From: Rotaria socialis
Lineage: Eukaryota > Rotifera > Eurotatoria > Philodinida > Philodinidae
Length of the DNA stretch: 64,000 bases
Direction of reading: 5' to 3'
Assembly (NCBI GenBank): GCA_905331475.1
Contig: CAJNYU010002049.1
Span: 66,979-130,978, forward strand
Part shown: piece after piece, positions 46,323 to 56,877 of the stretch
How positions within the stretch are numbered: the first letter of the stretch is position 1
Layout: each line of letters opens with the position of its first letter
Made by a program: the position numbers and the translations under genes
Notes under the pieces: model-generated
What the model was told of the DNA's origin: nothing
Databases searched by the model: none
The model's input: the letters and a program-made list of their open reading frames with translations, nothing else

Positions 46323-48377
46323 AGACTCCTCTCCGAAATCATCTTCTGTTTTTCTATGAGCGTTTCCCAGAGTAATCATAAAGCGGATTATATGGATCTT
46401 GATTTTATTAACAGGATTCGTAAATACTTATATTAGGATTTATACTAACAATAGCTAACTATGAAAGTATACAAACCATTTGTTTCAGTAATATTTTGCC
46501 TATTCTAACGTTTAATGATTGCATCAGTAGAAAGCACATAACAACCGGAATCTAATATTTTGTTGAAATAAATGGATTGGGCGATCAGAATATGGATCAT
46601 AAATACGTATTTACCCTTTAAAAAATAAAGCAAAGACTTGAAATCGGTGCAACAGTCTGTATTCAATTTTCAGCACATCAAAATCTTTACGATGCAAGTT
46701 TATATAGGATTTTGTCCCGAAATTAATGAGATTACATTCACTCAATTGGATTTGACATTCTTAGTGAAGTCATAAGCAGCTTTTCATTGATATTTTTTAC
46801 AACAGTATGACGCTATGCAACTTGGCAAAATCAAATTGTATTTGATTATAGATTTAAGAGTGCTGCATGGAGAAAAAGTGTTTTTTGTTAACATTTATAA
46901 CTTTATTGATACGCAAAGGAAGCAATATAAGGTACTCTATCTGTGCTTAGGAAATATATTGAGGTCGAACAACGCAATGTCTCATCATCAAACACTTATT
47001 TGAATAGCTTATCTGGTACAGCGTTTTATACACTTTCTATAGATATTTTAAAAATTGAACTAAACGTAATAGTGTCGTAAAAAATCACTTTTTATAGTTT
47101 AGTTGTCCGATACTTATGATACTGACAATAAAAATCTCTATTTTTCATATATACTCAATGAAATCTCCGATAAAAACTAGGAATTGTATAAAGTGCATTT
47201 TGTTTCTTCGTCTATTGTGTCATGAGAGAAATTGTCGCGCGGCGCGTCTAAAAACAATATATTATTGAATGATTTTGGTAGCAACTGTATGGTTCACTTT
47301 TACGAAAGAAATTTTGATAAAACAATCCTGACTATCTAGTTTCCATTGATAGTAATTAGACAAAAAATGTTATTTCGAAAATAATAGCTATGTTCCTCTG
47401 ACAAAGTTCGATTTCTGTAAGCCGTTAAGTATTGAAGAATCACTGAAAGTGCACAACAAAATACGTATACCAAAACAAATCTCTTATCCATTGAATTCAT
47501 CTGCAGAGTTAAACGTAAAACATTGCCTCTCACGAAGTATGATCGGCATATTGACTTTTACATGTCACCAGATTCGAGAACTATCATGCATGTCAACATT
47601 ATATAACAGACGCATCTTATCTATATTCTACAAGAAAGGAAAACGATACATTTACATGGAAAATAGAGAAAAATTAAAAGAATTTTTCTGCAAATACTCA
47701 ACCAATTTCAGACCTTTAGATCGACTCAAGTCACATCGGATGAGTTCAGGGTAATACAAATGTTTGACGACACAAAATTATAGGTTAATACAAGGAAACA
47801 AGTTTGTTTCTTTTCATAGTTTCGTAGAACAAAATGGCATGAATATGCGGCACACGAATACATTCTTTCTATTATCGTTAACTTTTTTTTGTGCAACACT
47901 AATTGATACCAATAATGTTAGAATGAAATGTATTCAATTAGCAAGAAAATTGTTTTGAAACGAGGGCTTAATTTTATCCGACGTAACTTTTTAAGTGAGT
48001 AAACTAAACCTTTTTGAATTGTTGACTCGAGTCAACATGCCCAAATTTTCGAGTCCGACTTGAGTCTGATTTATCAAAAAAAGGTTGTTCGCACCCAGTC
48101 ATTCCTGGATCAATTGCAATAAATTGTTATCTCACAAGACTTTTACATCGAAAATAAACAGTGATTAATAGTAACAATTCTATTCAAATTTCTAACTTTA
48201 TATTTTTCTTATTCGTCAACGAGAAATTTAATTTTCACACTGATAAGACCGACATAGAATATGTTATTGTTTTGAAAAAAAAAGAAAATGCTATCTTATC
48301 TGATATTTAATGACACTACCTTTATTGTTTAAATGGACACAAGTGAATAAAGAAGTACAATAAGATTTTCTTACATA
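46323..48377. other. Spacer
   Basis: No gene is supported. Notable bits are a GC-rich patch (gtcgcgcggcgcgtc, about 47234-47248) and a perfect 16-base palindrome gttgactcgagtcaac near 48021-48036. The frames at 46815, 47449 and 47764 show no recognisable features. Confidence 0.5.
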
Positions 48378-49915
48378 ATGAATAAGAAAGATAATAACGA
48401 CAATGAAAGTGAACCCTTAATCAAAGTAACATATCCTCGATGGTGGCGAGGATTACCATCATTACTAATTATGATGATTATATCTAATATAGATGTTTTA
48501 ATTTTGAATGATTTTATTGAATATCATTATGCAAAAGTGTATCAAGTCAATTCTACATCATCGGAAATACGACGTGAAATATGTTTAAATGAAAGTAGTT
48601 CATCATCAGCAGCATTTTCAACAACAACTTCAAAATCTCCTATAGCAACAACAACATCATTATCAAATTTAGTTCAAGCAGCTACAGCACGTTTAAATGT
48701 CTATATTTATCTTTCAGCAACAGTACCTGCAATAATAACATCAATACTATTGGGTGCGAATTGCGATCGAATCGGCCGAAAATCTCTCATTGCTTTACCA
48801 TTCGTTGGTAAAATTACTCGTTATATTATTTTGAGTAGTGTTGTATATTTTGATCTATCTGAATGGCTCATAATTCTAGCAGTAATGTGTGATGGATTGT
48901 GTGGTGCAGCAAGTTTATGTATATTAAGTGCGTTTGCCTATGTTGCAGATTGTACAACAGCAAAAAATCGTACACCGGCAACTATCATAGCGAATATAAG
49001 TATCGCTTCTAGTCGTATTTTGCCATTGATAACATTAGGTCTCTATCTTAAAAGTCATCATTTTATAGTTGCAATGCTAATGGCCTTGGGATTAAGCATC
49101 TTTGGATTTATTTTTACATTAATTTTTCAACCTGAATCAAATGTAAAAGCACGAAAATTAAACATATTACAACAATTAACTCAAGTCAGACTTGCACCAG
49201 TTAAAAATATTCTAAAAGTCTATTTTGTTAAACGTCTAGAAAGTAAACAACGAAGATTGCTAATCAATATTGGAACTCATTTAGGTTTTATTGTTATGTT
49301 ATGCGGTCATGTTGCTATTTTCTTCTTATATTTATATGGTTCACCTTTTTGTTTCGATTCGTTTCGAGTCGGCATTCTTACTGTTGTTCAAATCAGTACA
49401 GCTGTTTTACTGACAATTCCATTTACATTAACAATTGCTAAACGAACCGATAGTCTATTCATACCGATGATTGGTTGTTTGTGTTATATGACACAATTTT
49501 TAATACTCGGAACTACAAAATATCTATGGATGCTTTATCTTGGCGTATGTATTGGATCAATATTTTTCGTAACGACTCCAATCATACGTTCTCGAATCAG
49601 TAAATTAGTGGAGCCAAATGAATATGCTATAGTTTTTATCTTGGCGAGTATATTTGAATCAGCTGGCTATTATGCCATAAGTGCATTTACCAATGAAATT
49701 TATCGTTTATCGGTATCGTTCGATTCAGGTTTTGTGTTTTTTACTCTCGCTTTTGTTGGCATTTTACCATTAGTATTCATGACGTAAGTAAAACGCTTGT
49801 TTTTTCTGATAATTTAATTGGAAAATTGAAATTAACATATTTTAGATATTTATTTATTGTTGAACGTCGATTAAAACCCCCGCCAATCAAACCAACAACT
49901 AGTATCAATGAATAA
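48378..49915 (+). CDS. SLC46-type major facilitator transporter
   Basis: Exon 1 is 48378-49783 and exon 2 is 49846-49915, with a 62-base GTAAGT...TTTAG intron; together they encode 491 residues. After an acidic N-terminus, helix 1 (GLPSLLIMMIISNIDVLIL) is followed by a long Ser/Thr-rich extracellular loop with NxS/T sites. Then come the MFS loop-2 motif GANCDRIGRKSLIALP, the helix VMCDGLCGAASLC and FAYVADCTTAKNRTPA. The last reads like SLC46 proteins, which have an AYVAD box and a DGLTG-like helix before it. A charged loop (ARKLNILQQLTQVRLAPVKN) separates the two six-helix halves. SLC46 proteins are proton-coupled carriers of folate, haem or related anions. The substrate here is unknown. The C-terminus ends in VERRLKPPPIKPTTSINE. 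The frame is intact. Confidence 0.8.
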
Positions 49916-50162
49916 TAATCGTTTAATCGCAGTGATACTTATTCTTGTAATATTTTAAAAAGATATTTTAAGTAAAATAAATGAAATATCATTGGGATTG
50001 AATATTGATCAAGAATCAAGTAACATTTTTATTATTTATTATTAAGAAAACAAAAGAAAAAAGAATTGAAATAGATTCAACATATAAAGAAAACAAGTGT
50101 TCGTTGAATTTCTAAATGTATCGAGTAAAATCCTCATCACTTACAAATATGTACAAAATTGA

Positions 50163-51362
50163 TTAATTCAATTCATTCTGATCGATCATTCTTACTTTTT
50201 CACATAACCATCGTCGACATTGCATTCGAAATTTTCCCTCGAATGTCCACGAATTTGCTTCACTTGGTATTTCTCCGTAACCAATCCAAACTTGACAACC
50301 ATATGGAAATGTTCTTTCATGTTCAAAATTTCTTGCAGGTCGAATCCAAAAATCTCCACCTTTTAAAATATTTTCAAAAACTAATTGAGAAATGCCCGTT
50401 GCAAGTTTTTGAGCTGGACATCTTCTTATATCGAAGCCCCATGACATAAGTGGTGGATGATCATTTGTATCCCATCGTTGAGAAATAAACTCATCTGGTT
50501 GAGTCCATCCATTTCTATTTAACTGTACTACTGAAGCAATCCATCCTCTTTGTTTCCCATACGGTTGCCGTGTCCACAGGTCAGTTAATGGATGCAAACG
50601 AAGTGTTTCATGTATTGAATTTTCAATATTATCATGAAAATCATTTGGATATTTTGAATATAAAAGCAGCATATGACAAACAAGATCCGTACATTGAACC
50701 GATATAGTAGTTAGAAAATCTTCTGCTATCGATGATACTTGATGAATTTCATTCATTGCATAAAATTCTTTTGAATCATGAAATACAAAATCATTTTCAT
50801 TTTGCTTAATTAATATTAACGTTCGATCGTAAAGAGCTTGACGTGCTTGTAAATCTGGTTTTGATGTAAATCTTTTTATAATTTTATTAATGTCAAGTAA
50901 TCCGGGGTAGATATCATTAAATTCATCTTCAGTTGGTATTCGATTAAATAACAATTGAAAAGATATTTTTGCGATAATTTCAAAAATGTCCCAAAGAACA
51001 TTTCCTTTTTTACTTTCTAGCTTAAACTCAAATGAATTTTCTAAAATTCTTTGATTGATTATCGAATTTGCAATGGAAAAAACATCACGTCGCTGTTTCC
51101 AATATTGATCATTGTCAAGAAGAAATGTTGGAAGAAACGGACATAGAGCATTGGTAAATCCGTCCAATGGTTTTCCACATTTAGGAAGACTAATTAATGT
51201 TTCACTATCACATATTAAATCTCGACTAATTAAGTTTATTTTTCCTTTTCGATTTTGAAATAAGTTCCATATTGCAGTTCCAGGTGTCATTAAACTGAAC
51301 AATACACGCAAATATAATAAACTCGTATAATAAACTGCTTTTAGACCATTGATTAAGTCCAT
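50163..51362 (-). CDS. Divergent, short cytochrome P450-like protein
   Basis: A single exon of 399 codons from ATG 51362. P450 landmarks are present: WKQRRDVFSIA (C-helix WxxxR-like), the K-helix ExxR in IHETLRLHP, the PERF-like PDEFISQRW, and the haem-thiolate loop SWGFDIRRCPAQKLATGI with the Cys ligand. Deviations are marked. The haem loop has Asp and Ala where two glycines are usual (FGxGxRxCxG). The I-helix segment (FLTTISVQCTDLVCHML) lacks the A/GGx(D/E)T oxygen-binding motif. The stretch between I-helix and ExxR is about 30 residues shorter than normal. It may have lost monooxygenase activity or do unusual chemistry. The C-terminus ends CRRWLCEKVRMIDQNELN. It lies between the SLC46 transporter and the flavin monooxygenase. 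Confidence 0.75.
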   Translation of the reverse strand: MDLINGLKAVYYTSLLYLRVLFSLMTPGTAIWNLFQNRKGKINLISRDLICDSETLISLPKCGKPLDGFTNALCPFLPTFLLDNDQYWKQRRDVFSIANSIINQRILENSFEFKLESKKGNVLWDIFEIIAKISFQLLFNRIPTEDEFNDIYPGLLDINKIIKRFTSKPDLQARQALYDRTLILIKQNENDFVFHDSKEFYAMNEIHQVSSIAEDFLTTISVQCTDLVCHMLLLYSKYPNDFHDNIENSIHETLRLHPLTDLWTRQPYGKQRGWIASVVQLNRNGWTQPDEFISQRWDTNDHPPLMSWGFDIRRCPAQKLATGISQLVFENILKGGDFWIRPARNFEHERTFPYGCQVWIGYGEIPSEANSWTFEGKFRMQCRRWLCEKVRMIDQNELN

Positions 51363-52701
51363 TTTGAATATCTAAAAGAAAATTTCAAATATAAAAGTAG
51401 ATCAAAGTTTTGATTCATTTTTTTTTCAACCAACAAAAATTGATCTCAAATTCAGTACATTGCTTATCTAATAATAGTTCTGAATTCTATACACATGAGG
51501 ACCAAAAACTAGTTTAATAATGTTAACTTCAATTTCTCTTTGAAAAATCTCATTTATCATAATGACGAATATCCCTATTTATATTCGACAAAAACAAGTC
51601 CAAATACTATGACGCAAAAAAAATAATAATATTAAACCTGACTATCATAATGATTCGACAATTTCTCTTATCTTTCCATAAACGAAGAAAAACAACAGTG
51701 TCACACATTAGACGTACTCGAAAAGCACTACAAAGCCTATTTAAATGAATCTCTTGTCAAAATGCTGAGTTTTAATTTATTACCGAGTTTATTACTGTTA
51801 TCGGTAAGGTTTGTTTTCTTCGTCTACTATTTCAAAGGTATTTTGCTTTAATAAATGGTGTACTGTTTCGAGATTTGTGTCGCTAAACACAATGACAAAA
51901 TATTTTTGATGACAAACGAACTGATTCTTTTATGATTACCGTCGAATTCTATTACGAATGAAAATCACAAGTTATTTTCTTATAAGATACATCATCTAAG
52001 GCAGGTACACTAGTGTGATGGGGATTTTGACAGTACAGCTGAAGTTGATTAGTAATTGGCTACTTTACGTTGGCTACTATAAAACTAAATTAAATGTGAT
52101 TGACACATTTTCTACCCACAATATTCGGATGTGTAAGCTGTAATGTATATATATATATTCTAGAAAACATGGCCTGTGACCCACGTGTCTACTGATATCA
52201 TTAGTATTTTGTAGCAGCTGACGTAAATCTCATTGATAAAGCTTAGAAACCTATAAACAAAACATAAAAATACGAAGTATTTTACCAATCTAAAATCTTA
52301 TGAAAGCTCAGTAGTATAACTAGAAACTGGTGCCACTCTTTTTTCTTGTAACTTTTAAATCAAATATTTTAAAGATTTGAATTTTTTATCGAAATTTAAC
52401 CCTAAGATTTAAGATTTATTAGGCCTTCTTAAAAGTTTTAGCTGGAAAAAATTTTAAAAAAAGACAAAACGATTGGCTCTACCGTCTACTACCCATCCAC
52501 TCGTAGTCATTTGTTACTATTTTTGTTACGTAACGATAAAAAAAAGATTGTTCACAGTTCTTATCTCTTCATTTTTTTATAAAGCGATTTCATCTTGCTA
52601 CAACTTTTCATTTTATTTTTACTGTGATGGTACATTTATCATTCTTTTATGTAGAGAACGATTCGAATATATTGAATATTTTTATTTTAGAAGAAAATAA
52701 A
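51363..52701. other. Divergent-promoter region between P450 and FMO genes
   Basis: The P450 and FMO genes point away from each other, so these 1.3 kb probably hold both promoters. I see only a (TA)n run near 52145-52160 and no defined elements. Confidence 0.4.
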
Positions 52702-54375
52702 ATGAATAAAAATCATGTCAAAGTTCATGTCGGAATCATTGGATGTGGTTGTAGTGGATTAGTTGCATTGAAAGAATTATTAGATGAAGGTCATCAATGT
52801 ACTGTTTTTGAAAAATCAAATTCTATTGGCGGCGTATACACTCAAGCGTATCAACAAGGAGAACTTGTATCAAGTCATTTACTAACTATGTTTAGTGATT
52901 TTATTGGCAATGATGATAGCGCTCTTGAAAAACCACGAATGTTATCCTTTATTGAATATTCGGAGTATTTAAATGGTTATGCCGAACATTTTCGTTTAAA
53001 GCAATTTGTTAAATTACAGACCGAAGTCAAATCTGTATGGAAAGATCATTCAGAAAATAAATGGAAAGTTCTTGTTAGTAACGACCTTGAACAAATTTAT
53101 ACATTTGATCGTCTTGCAATTTGTACTGGCGTTTATGCAAATGAAAATATGCCAACATTTAAAAATCAATGTTTATTTCAAGGAAAAATAAAGCATTTTA
53201 AACAGGTTCAACTATATGAAGAATTTATTGATAAAAAAATTTGTATCGTCGGAAGTGGAGAATCAGCGAGCGATATGATATTAGCTGCTGCGAAATTTGG
53301 TAAAAAAGCTTTTCTATCGATAAGAAATGATCATGGTTTCATTGTACCAAGATATATTCATGGAGATCGATTTGGACCAGCTGATTTAGATACATCACGT
53401 GTTCATCATTCTATTCCACGTGCATGGGGAGTTTTACATACCTACATCGATATGATTAATAGTTTAGTGAAGTCATACTTGAAATGCTTGATTTATCAAG
53501 GAGGTAAATCCAATGATTATGATAAAGTAAGAAGAGCTGGAATTTATATGAATTTAAAACAAATAAAAACAAGTAATATATGGAATACATTTGGAACGAA
53601 AAATGCCAATATAGTCGAGGCTTTAGTTAAATATAGTGATACATGTTGTAGAAAACCGGGCATAAAAGAATTAAAAGCTAATTCAATTGTATTTGAAGAC
53701 GATTCTGAAGAATATGTGGATGAAATAATTTGTTGCACTGGATTTCGAAACTCATTTCCATACATAGAAGAAAGTGATCGTGCTGATCAAAATTTAAAAC
53801 GTATCGCAAAGGAAGCAAAGGTTTCTCATAATTTATATAAACATTGTTTACATCCCGATCTTGCTGATGAAATATGTTGGATTGGATTCGCTCGACCTGC
53901 ATTAGGTGCTATTCCACCCTTAATAGAGCTGCAAGCACGTTGGTTTGCTTTATTATGTTCAAATAAATTGAAATTACCAATGAAATTCGATATGTTAAAG
54001 CAAATTTCTAAATATGTTAAATATTTAGAATGGCAATTAACAGTCTATCGTGTTACTCGTCTTACTGGATTAACTGATAACTTAATCTACGCGGATGATT
54101 TAGCGAGAACGATCGGTTGTCGACCCAATTTCACAAGAATTTTCTTTACAGAACCGAAATTATGGTTGAAGTTAATGTGTGGACCTTTAATAAACGCACA
54201 CTATCGTTTGACTGGGCCTCATGCGAAACCAAAACAAGCAAAACAAATTATACTAAAAGCTAAATGGGTTATACAACCGAATGTTTTGTATTCTATAATG
54301 TTAATGTGTTATTCTTTTTTCTGGTTAGTCTTTGGAATTGAATCATGTAAACCTGCTTCGTGGTATCCTTTATAG
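52702..54375 (+). CDS. Flavin-containing monooxygenase
   Basis: A single exon of 557 codons from ATG 52702. An in-frame ATG at 52624 would add 26 poorly conserved residues, so I prefer the later one. The FAD dinucleotide site is VGIIGCGCSGLVAL, followed by FEKSNSIGGVY. The FMO signature FxGxxxHxxxF is seen as FQGKIKHFKQVQLYEEF. The NADPH site is KICIVGSGESASDM. A later IICCTGFRNSFPY matches the conserved C(T/S)GF box. A hydrophobic C-terminal segment (VLYSIMLMCYSFFWLVFGI) could anchor it to the ER, as in animal FMOs. The enzyme oxygenates soft nucleophiles (N or S) using NADPH and O2. There is no frame damage; the length fits animal FMOs (about 530-560). Confidence 0.87.
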   Translation: MNKNHVKVHVGIIGCGCSGLVALKELLDEGHQCTVFEKSNSIGGVYTQAYQQGELVSSHLLTMFSDFIGNDDSALEKPRMLSFIEYSEYLNGYAEHFRLKQFVKLQTEVKSVWKDHSENKWKVLVSNDLEQIYTFDRLAICTGVYANENMPTFKNQCLFQGKIKHFKQVQLYEEFIDKKICIVGSGESASDMILAAAKFGKKAFLSIRNDHGFIVPRYIHGDRFGPADLDTSRVHHSIPRAWGVLHTYIDMINSLVKSYLKCLIYQGGKSNDYDKVRRAGIYMNLKQIKTSNIWNTFGTKNANIVEALVKYSDTCCRKPGIKELKANSIVFEDDSEEYVDEIICCTGFRNSFPYIEESDRADQNLKRIAKEAKVSHNLYKHCLHPDLADEICWIGFARPALGAIPPLIELQARWFALLCSNKLKLPMKFDMLKQISKYVKYLEWQLTVYRVTRLTGLTDNLIYADDLARTIGCRPNFTRIFFTEPKLWLKLMCGPLINAHYRLTGPHAKPKQAKQIILKAKWVIQPNVLYSIMLMCYSFFWLVFGIESCKPASWYPL

Positions 54376-55465
54376 GATATGTTTTTATTATTGTCGATAT
54401 TACTTTAAGAGAAAAATGTTCTGTCTTACTTGTTTTTACTCTAATAAATGGTAAACATATCTTGAAGGCATGTTCTATCTAAGAAATTTTGTTTTTGAAG
54501 AGAAATTCAATGGTGTCAATCAATGTTATATTGAAATTTAGAATCCATCGACACGGACATTCATCTCATAGGAAGTCTATAATTCAATGTATACATATTA
54601 TAGGGCTGCTCGCAATACCGAAACCCTAGTGTTGCTATCTGCATTAAAAAATATTGACTTGAATGCTATCTAACTATTACTCTAACCAAGGTAGAAAAGA
54701 CTGATGATGAGACACTTTTCAAAAACAAAAAAGTAAATATTTCGTAGTACATACGGCTGTATTTGAAGGTTTACTTTGCATCCAATACTACTGGAATCTC
54801 AACTCACAATCAGACATGAAGGAATAAGGATAGAAAATAAAAAGTTTTAAATAGCATATGGATAACCAGCTCGATTAATATATATGACAGTAATCACAGT
54901 TGTAGCCCAATGATATGTTGACTCGCCATGTAGCTATCTATTAAAATTGATATAATGAGACTATTACTCATCATTACATATTGAATTTACAGTCTCAAAA
55001 TGCGTCCTGTCAGCCGCAGATATAATTAAATAACATAGTTATAAAATAATTTAAAAACATCATTTTTGTTGCATTTCAAATGTTCATCAATATTTTTTAT
55101 AAGTGTCTGGCGTTGAAATCAGACTGTTAAATTCGGATCTGTCAACACTAAATTAGATTTTCAAAAAATTCGGTTCAAGTTTTTTATATATTATTTTGTT
55201 CATTTTTACACAGATTCAAGTTCATACAAGAGTAAAGACTTCATTTTTAATTGAATAACATTTCGGTACATGCGAGAAGAGAAATATTAAGATGATCACA
55301 TTTTTATTTTGTTCAATGACACTCTATAAATTAGAAAATAAAAAACAAAAAATACAATAGAATTTATTTTTATATATTAGATCTCAGATTTTTTAAGTTT
55401 AGAAATAGTAATTAGATAACGTTTTTTTGTTTTTATGGAAGATGTTGGCACAGCCAATCAGCTTA

Positions 55466-55840
55466 TTAAGATCTTGTTTTTACTGTTGCACCACTTTTCT
55501 GTTTATTATATATTGATAGAAGAAGATTCCTAAGTTCCATAGTGAAAGTTTCTTGTAATTCTTTTACATAATCCTGAGCAATCGAATACTATCCAAGTGG
55601 AATTCGAATCATTTTACCCTGAACAGTACTGCCGATTGATAATGTTATAACTCTACCTTCGTCGTTGATACTTGCGAAACATATAGTTATAATAGAATAA
55701 TTTTGGCTACGCCAATAATGTGTTAGAATATCATCATGCCGATATTCATCGACTGAATTTTGTTTATTGTTCAGCCATGTGTAATAGCCACTGTGTAAAT
55801 ACTGAAATGCTGACACTGACAGCACCGATACACTGAGCAC
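55466..55840 (-). pseudogene. Coding-like fragment with an in-frame stop
   Basis: The minus-strand frame reads YYTWLNNKQNSVDEYRHDD, NYSIITICFASINDEGRV and GSTVQGKMIRIPLG, a TAG at 55589-55591, then AQDYVKELQETFTMELRNLL to KTRS and a stop at 55466-55468. Composition on both sides of the TAG looks coding, so it is probably one broken exon. Its 5' side runs into degenerate cactga repeats. I do not recognise the protein. Confidence 0.4.
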
Positions 55841-55965
55841 TGAGAACTGATTACACTGTCACTCGGTCTAAACTGGCACCGAAAACACTGATGCACTGCT
55901 ACTTGCTGAGACATAGGCCTTCACTGACCACCGACTGCACTGATACACCGATGCTGATTTCAATT
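55805..55965. repeat. Degenerate short-period repeats (cactgatacactga type)
   Basis: Repeated words such as cactgac, ccgatacactga and cactgatgcactg spread over about 160 bases. Confidence 0.6.
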
Positions 55966-56061
55966 AACTACACTTTATATACAGAATATAATGGCATCTC
56001 CCGATTTGAAAATATGAATCCACATCAGATTTCAATTGGATAAACGCATTTGAATGTGATC

Positions 56062-56116
56062 GTGGGCGTGGGTGTGTGGAAGTGATAAGCTTCTTTCCCG
56101 ACGAACATCCACACCC
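56062..56116. repeat. Telomere-like foldback
   Basis: cgtgggcgtgggtgtgtgg (56061-56079) and catccacaccctg (56105-56117) bracket about 25 bases. Confidence 0.7.
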
Positions 56117-56451
56117 TGTACAATGACATATGGGTTATATGGATCGTAAAATTTGATGGAGTTGCAACTTTGAAAATGAACTCACAGATTTAAATAAGCT
56201 TGAAGAAACTCTTATCTTCATTATGCTGATTTGAAAGAGGCATGTATTGACGATGCAAATTTACAAATTTGCATATTAACTTCGATCCTAACTGCAAGAT
56301 GGAATGTGAATTTTTAGTAGATCCTAAAATGAAATCGCGAAATTCAATTTGAAGCCTTATCATTCTCTTATTGGCCAGTACATTTGTATTTCTTTTGAAC
56401 GTATCTTCAGAAGTATTTATCTACAATGTGCGACAATGACGGAAGATAATN

Positions 56452-56877
56452 CGCATGGACGATTCGTCGCACGGACAATTGGTCGCAATGTAAATTAATG
56501 AAAGTGAATATGACGTGTTGCTTGATGTAATTGAATCAAGTAGACTATGCTCAATTAATTGAATAAGTCCACGAATTTCGTAGACTGAGTTATGAATCTC
56601 AAGGAAAAAATAAATAATCTAATAGGATTTTGCGAAAATCAGAAAAAACCCATTAATTTTAAAAATAAATATAAAATAATTCTCCTCAGTGACAGAAGAC
56701 ATTTCTTGTCATACAATTATCTATATCAATTATTCTACATTCTCATTAGTCTCCCTTAATTAAATTAGAATAAACATGTATGCGACGAATTGTCTGCGAC
56801 GAATTGACTGTGCGACGTATTGTCCATGCGACGAATTGTCTGCAACGAATTGTCTTGCGACGAATTGTCCAGTTGCC
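56452..56877. mobile_element. Inverted-repeat element built of a 14-bp unit
   Basis: The left end has two or three copies of ggac(g/a)att(c/g)gtcgca in one orientation (56457-56487). The right end has six copies of tgcgacgaattgtc in the opposite orientation (56781-56872). The interior of about 290 bases is non-coding. A lone N at 56451 adjoins the left end. Confidence 0.65.
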
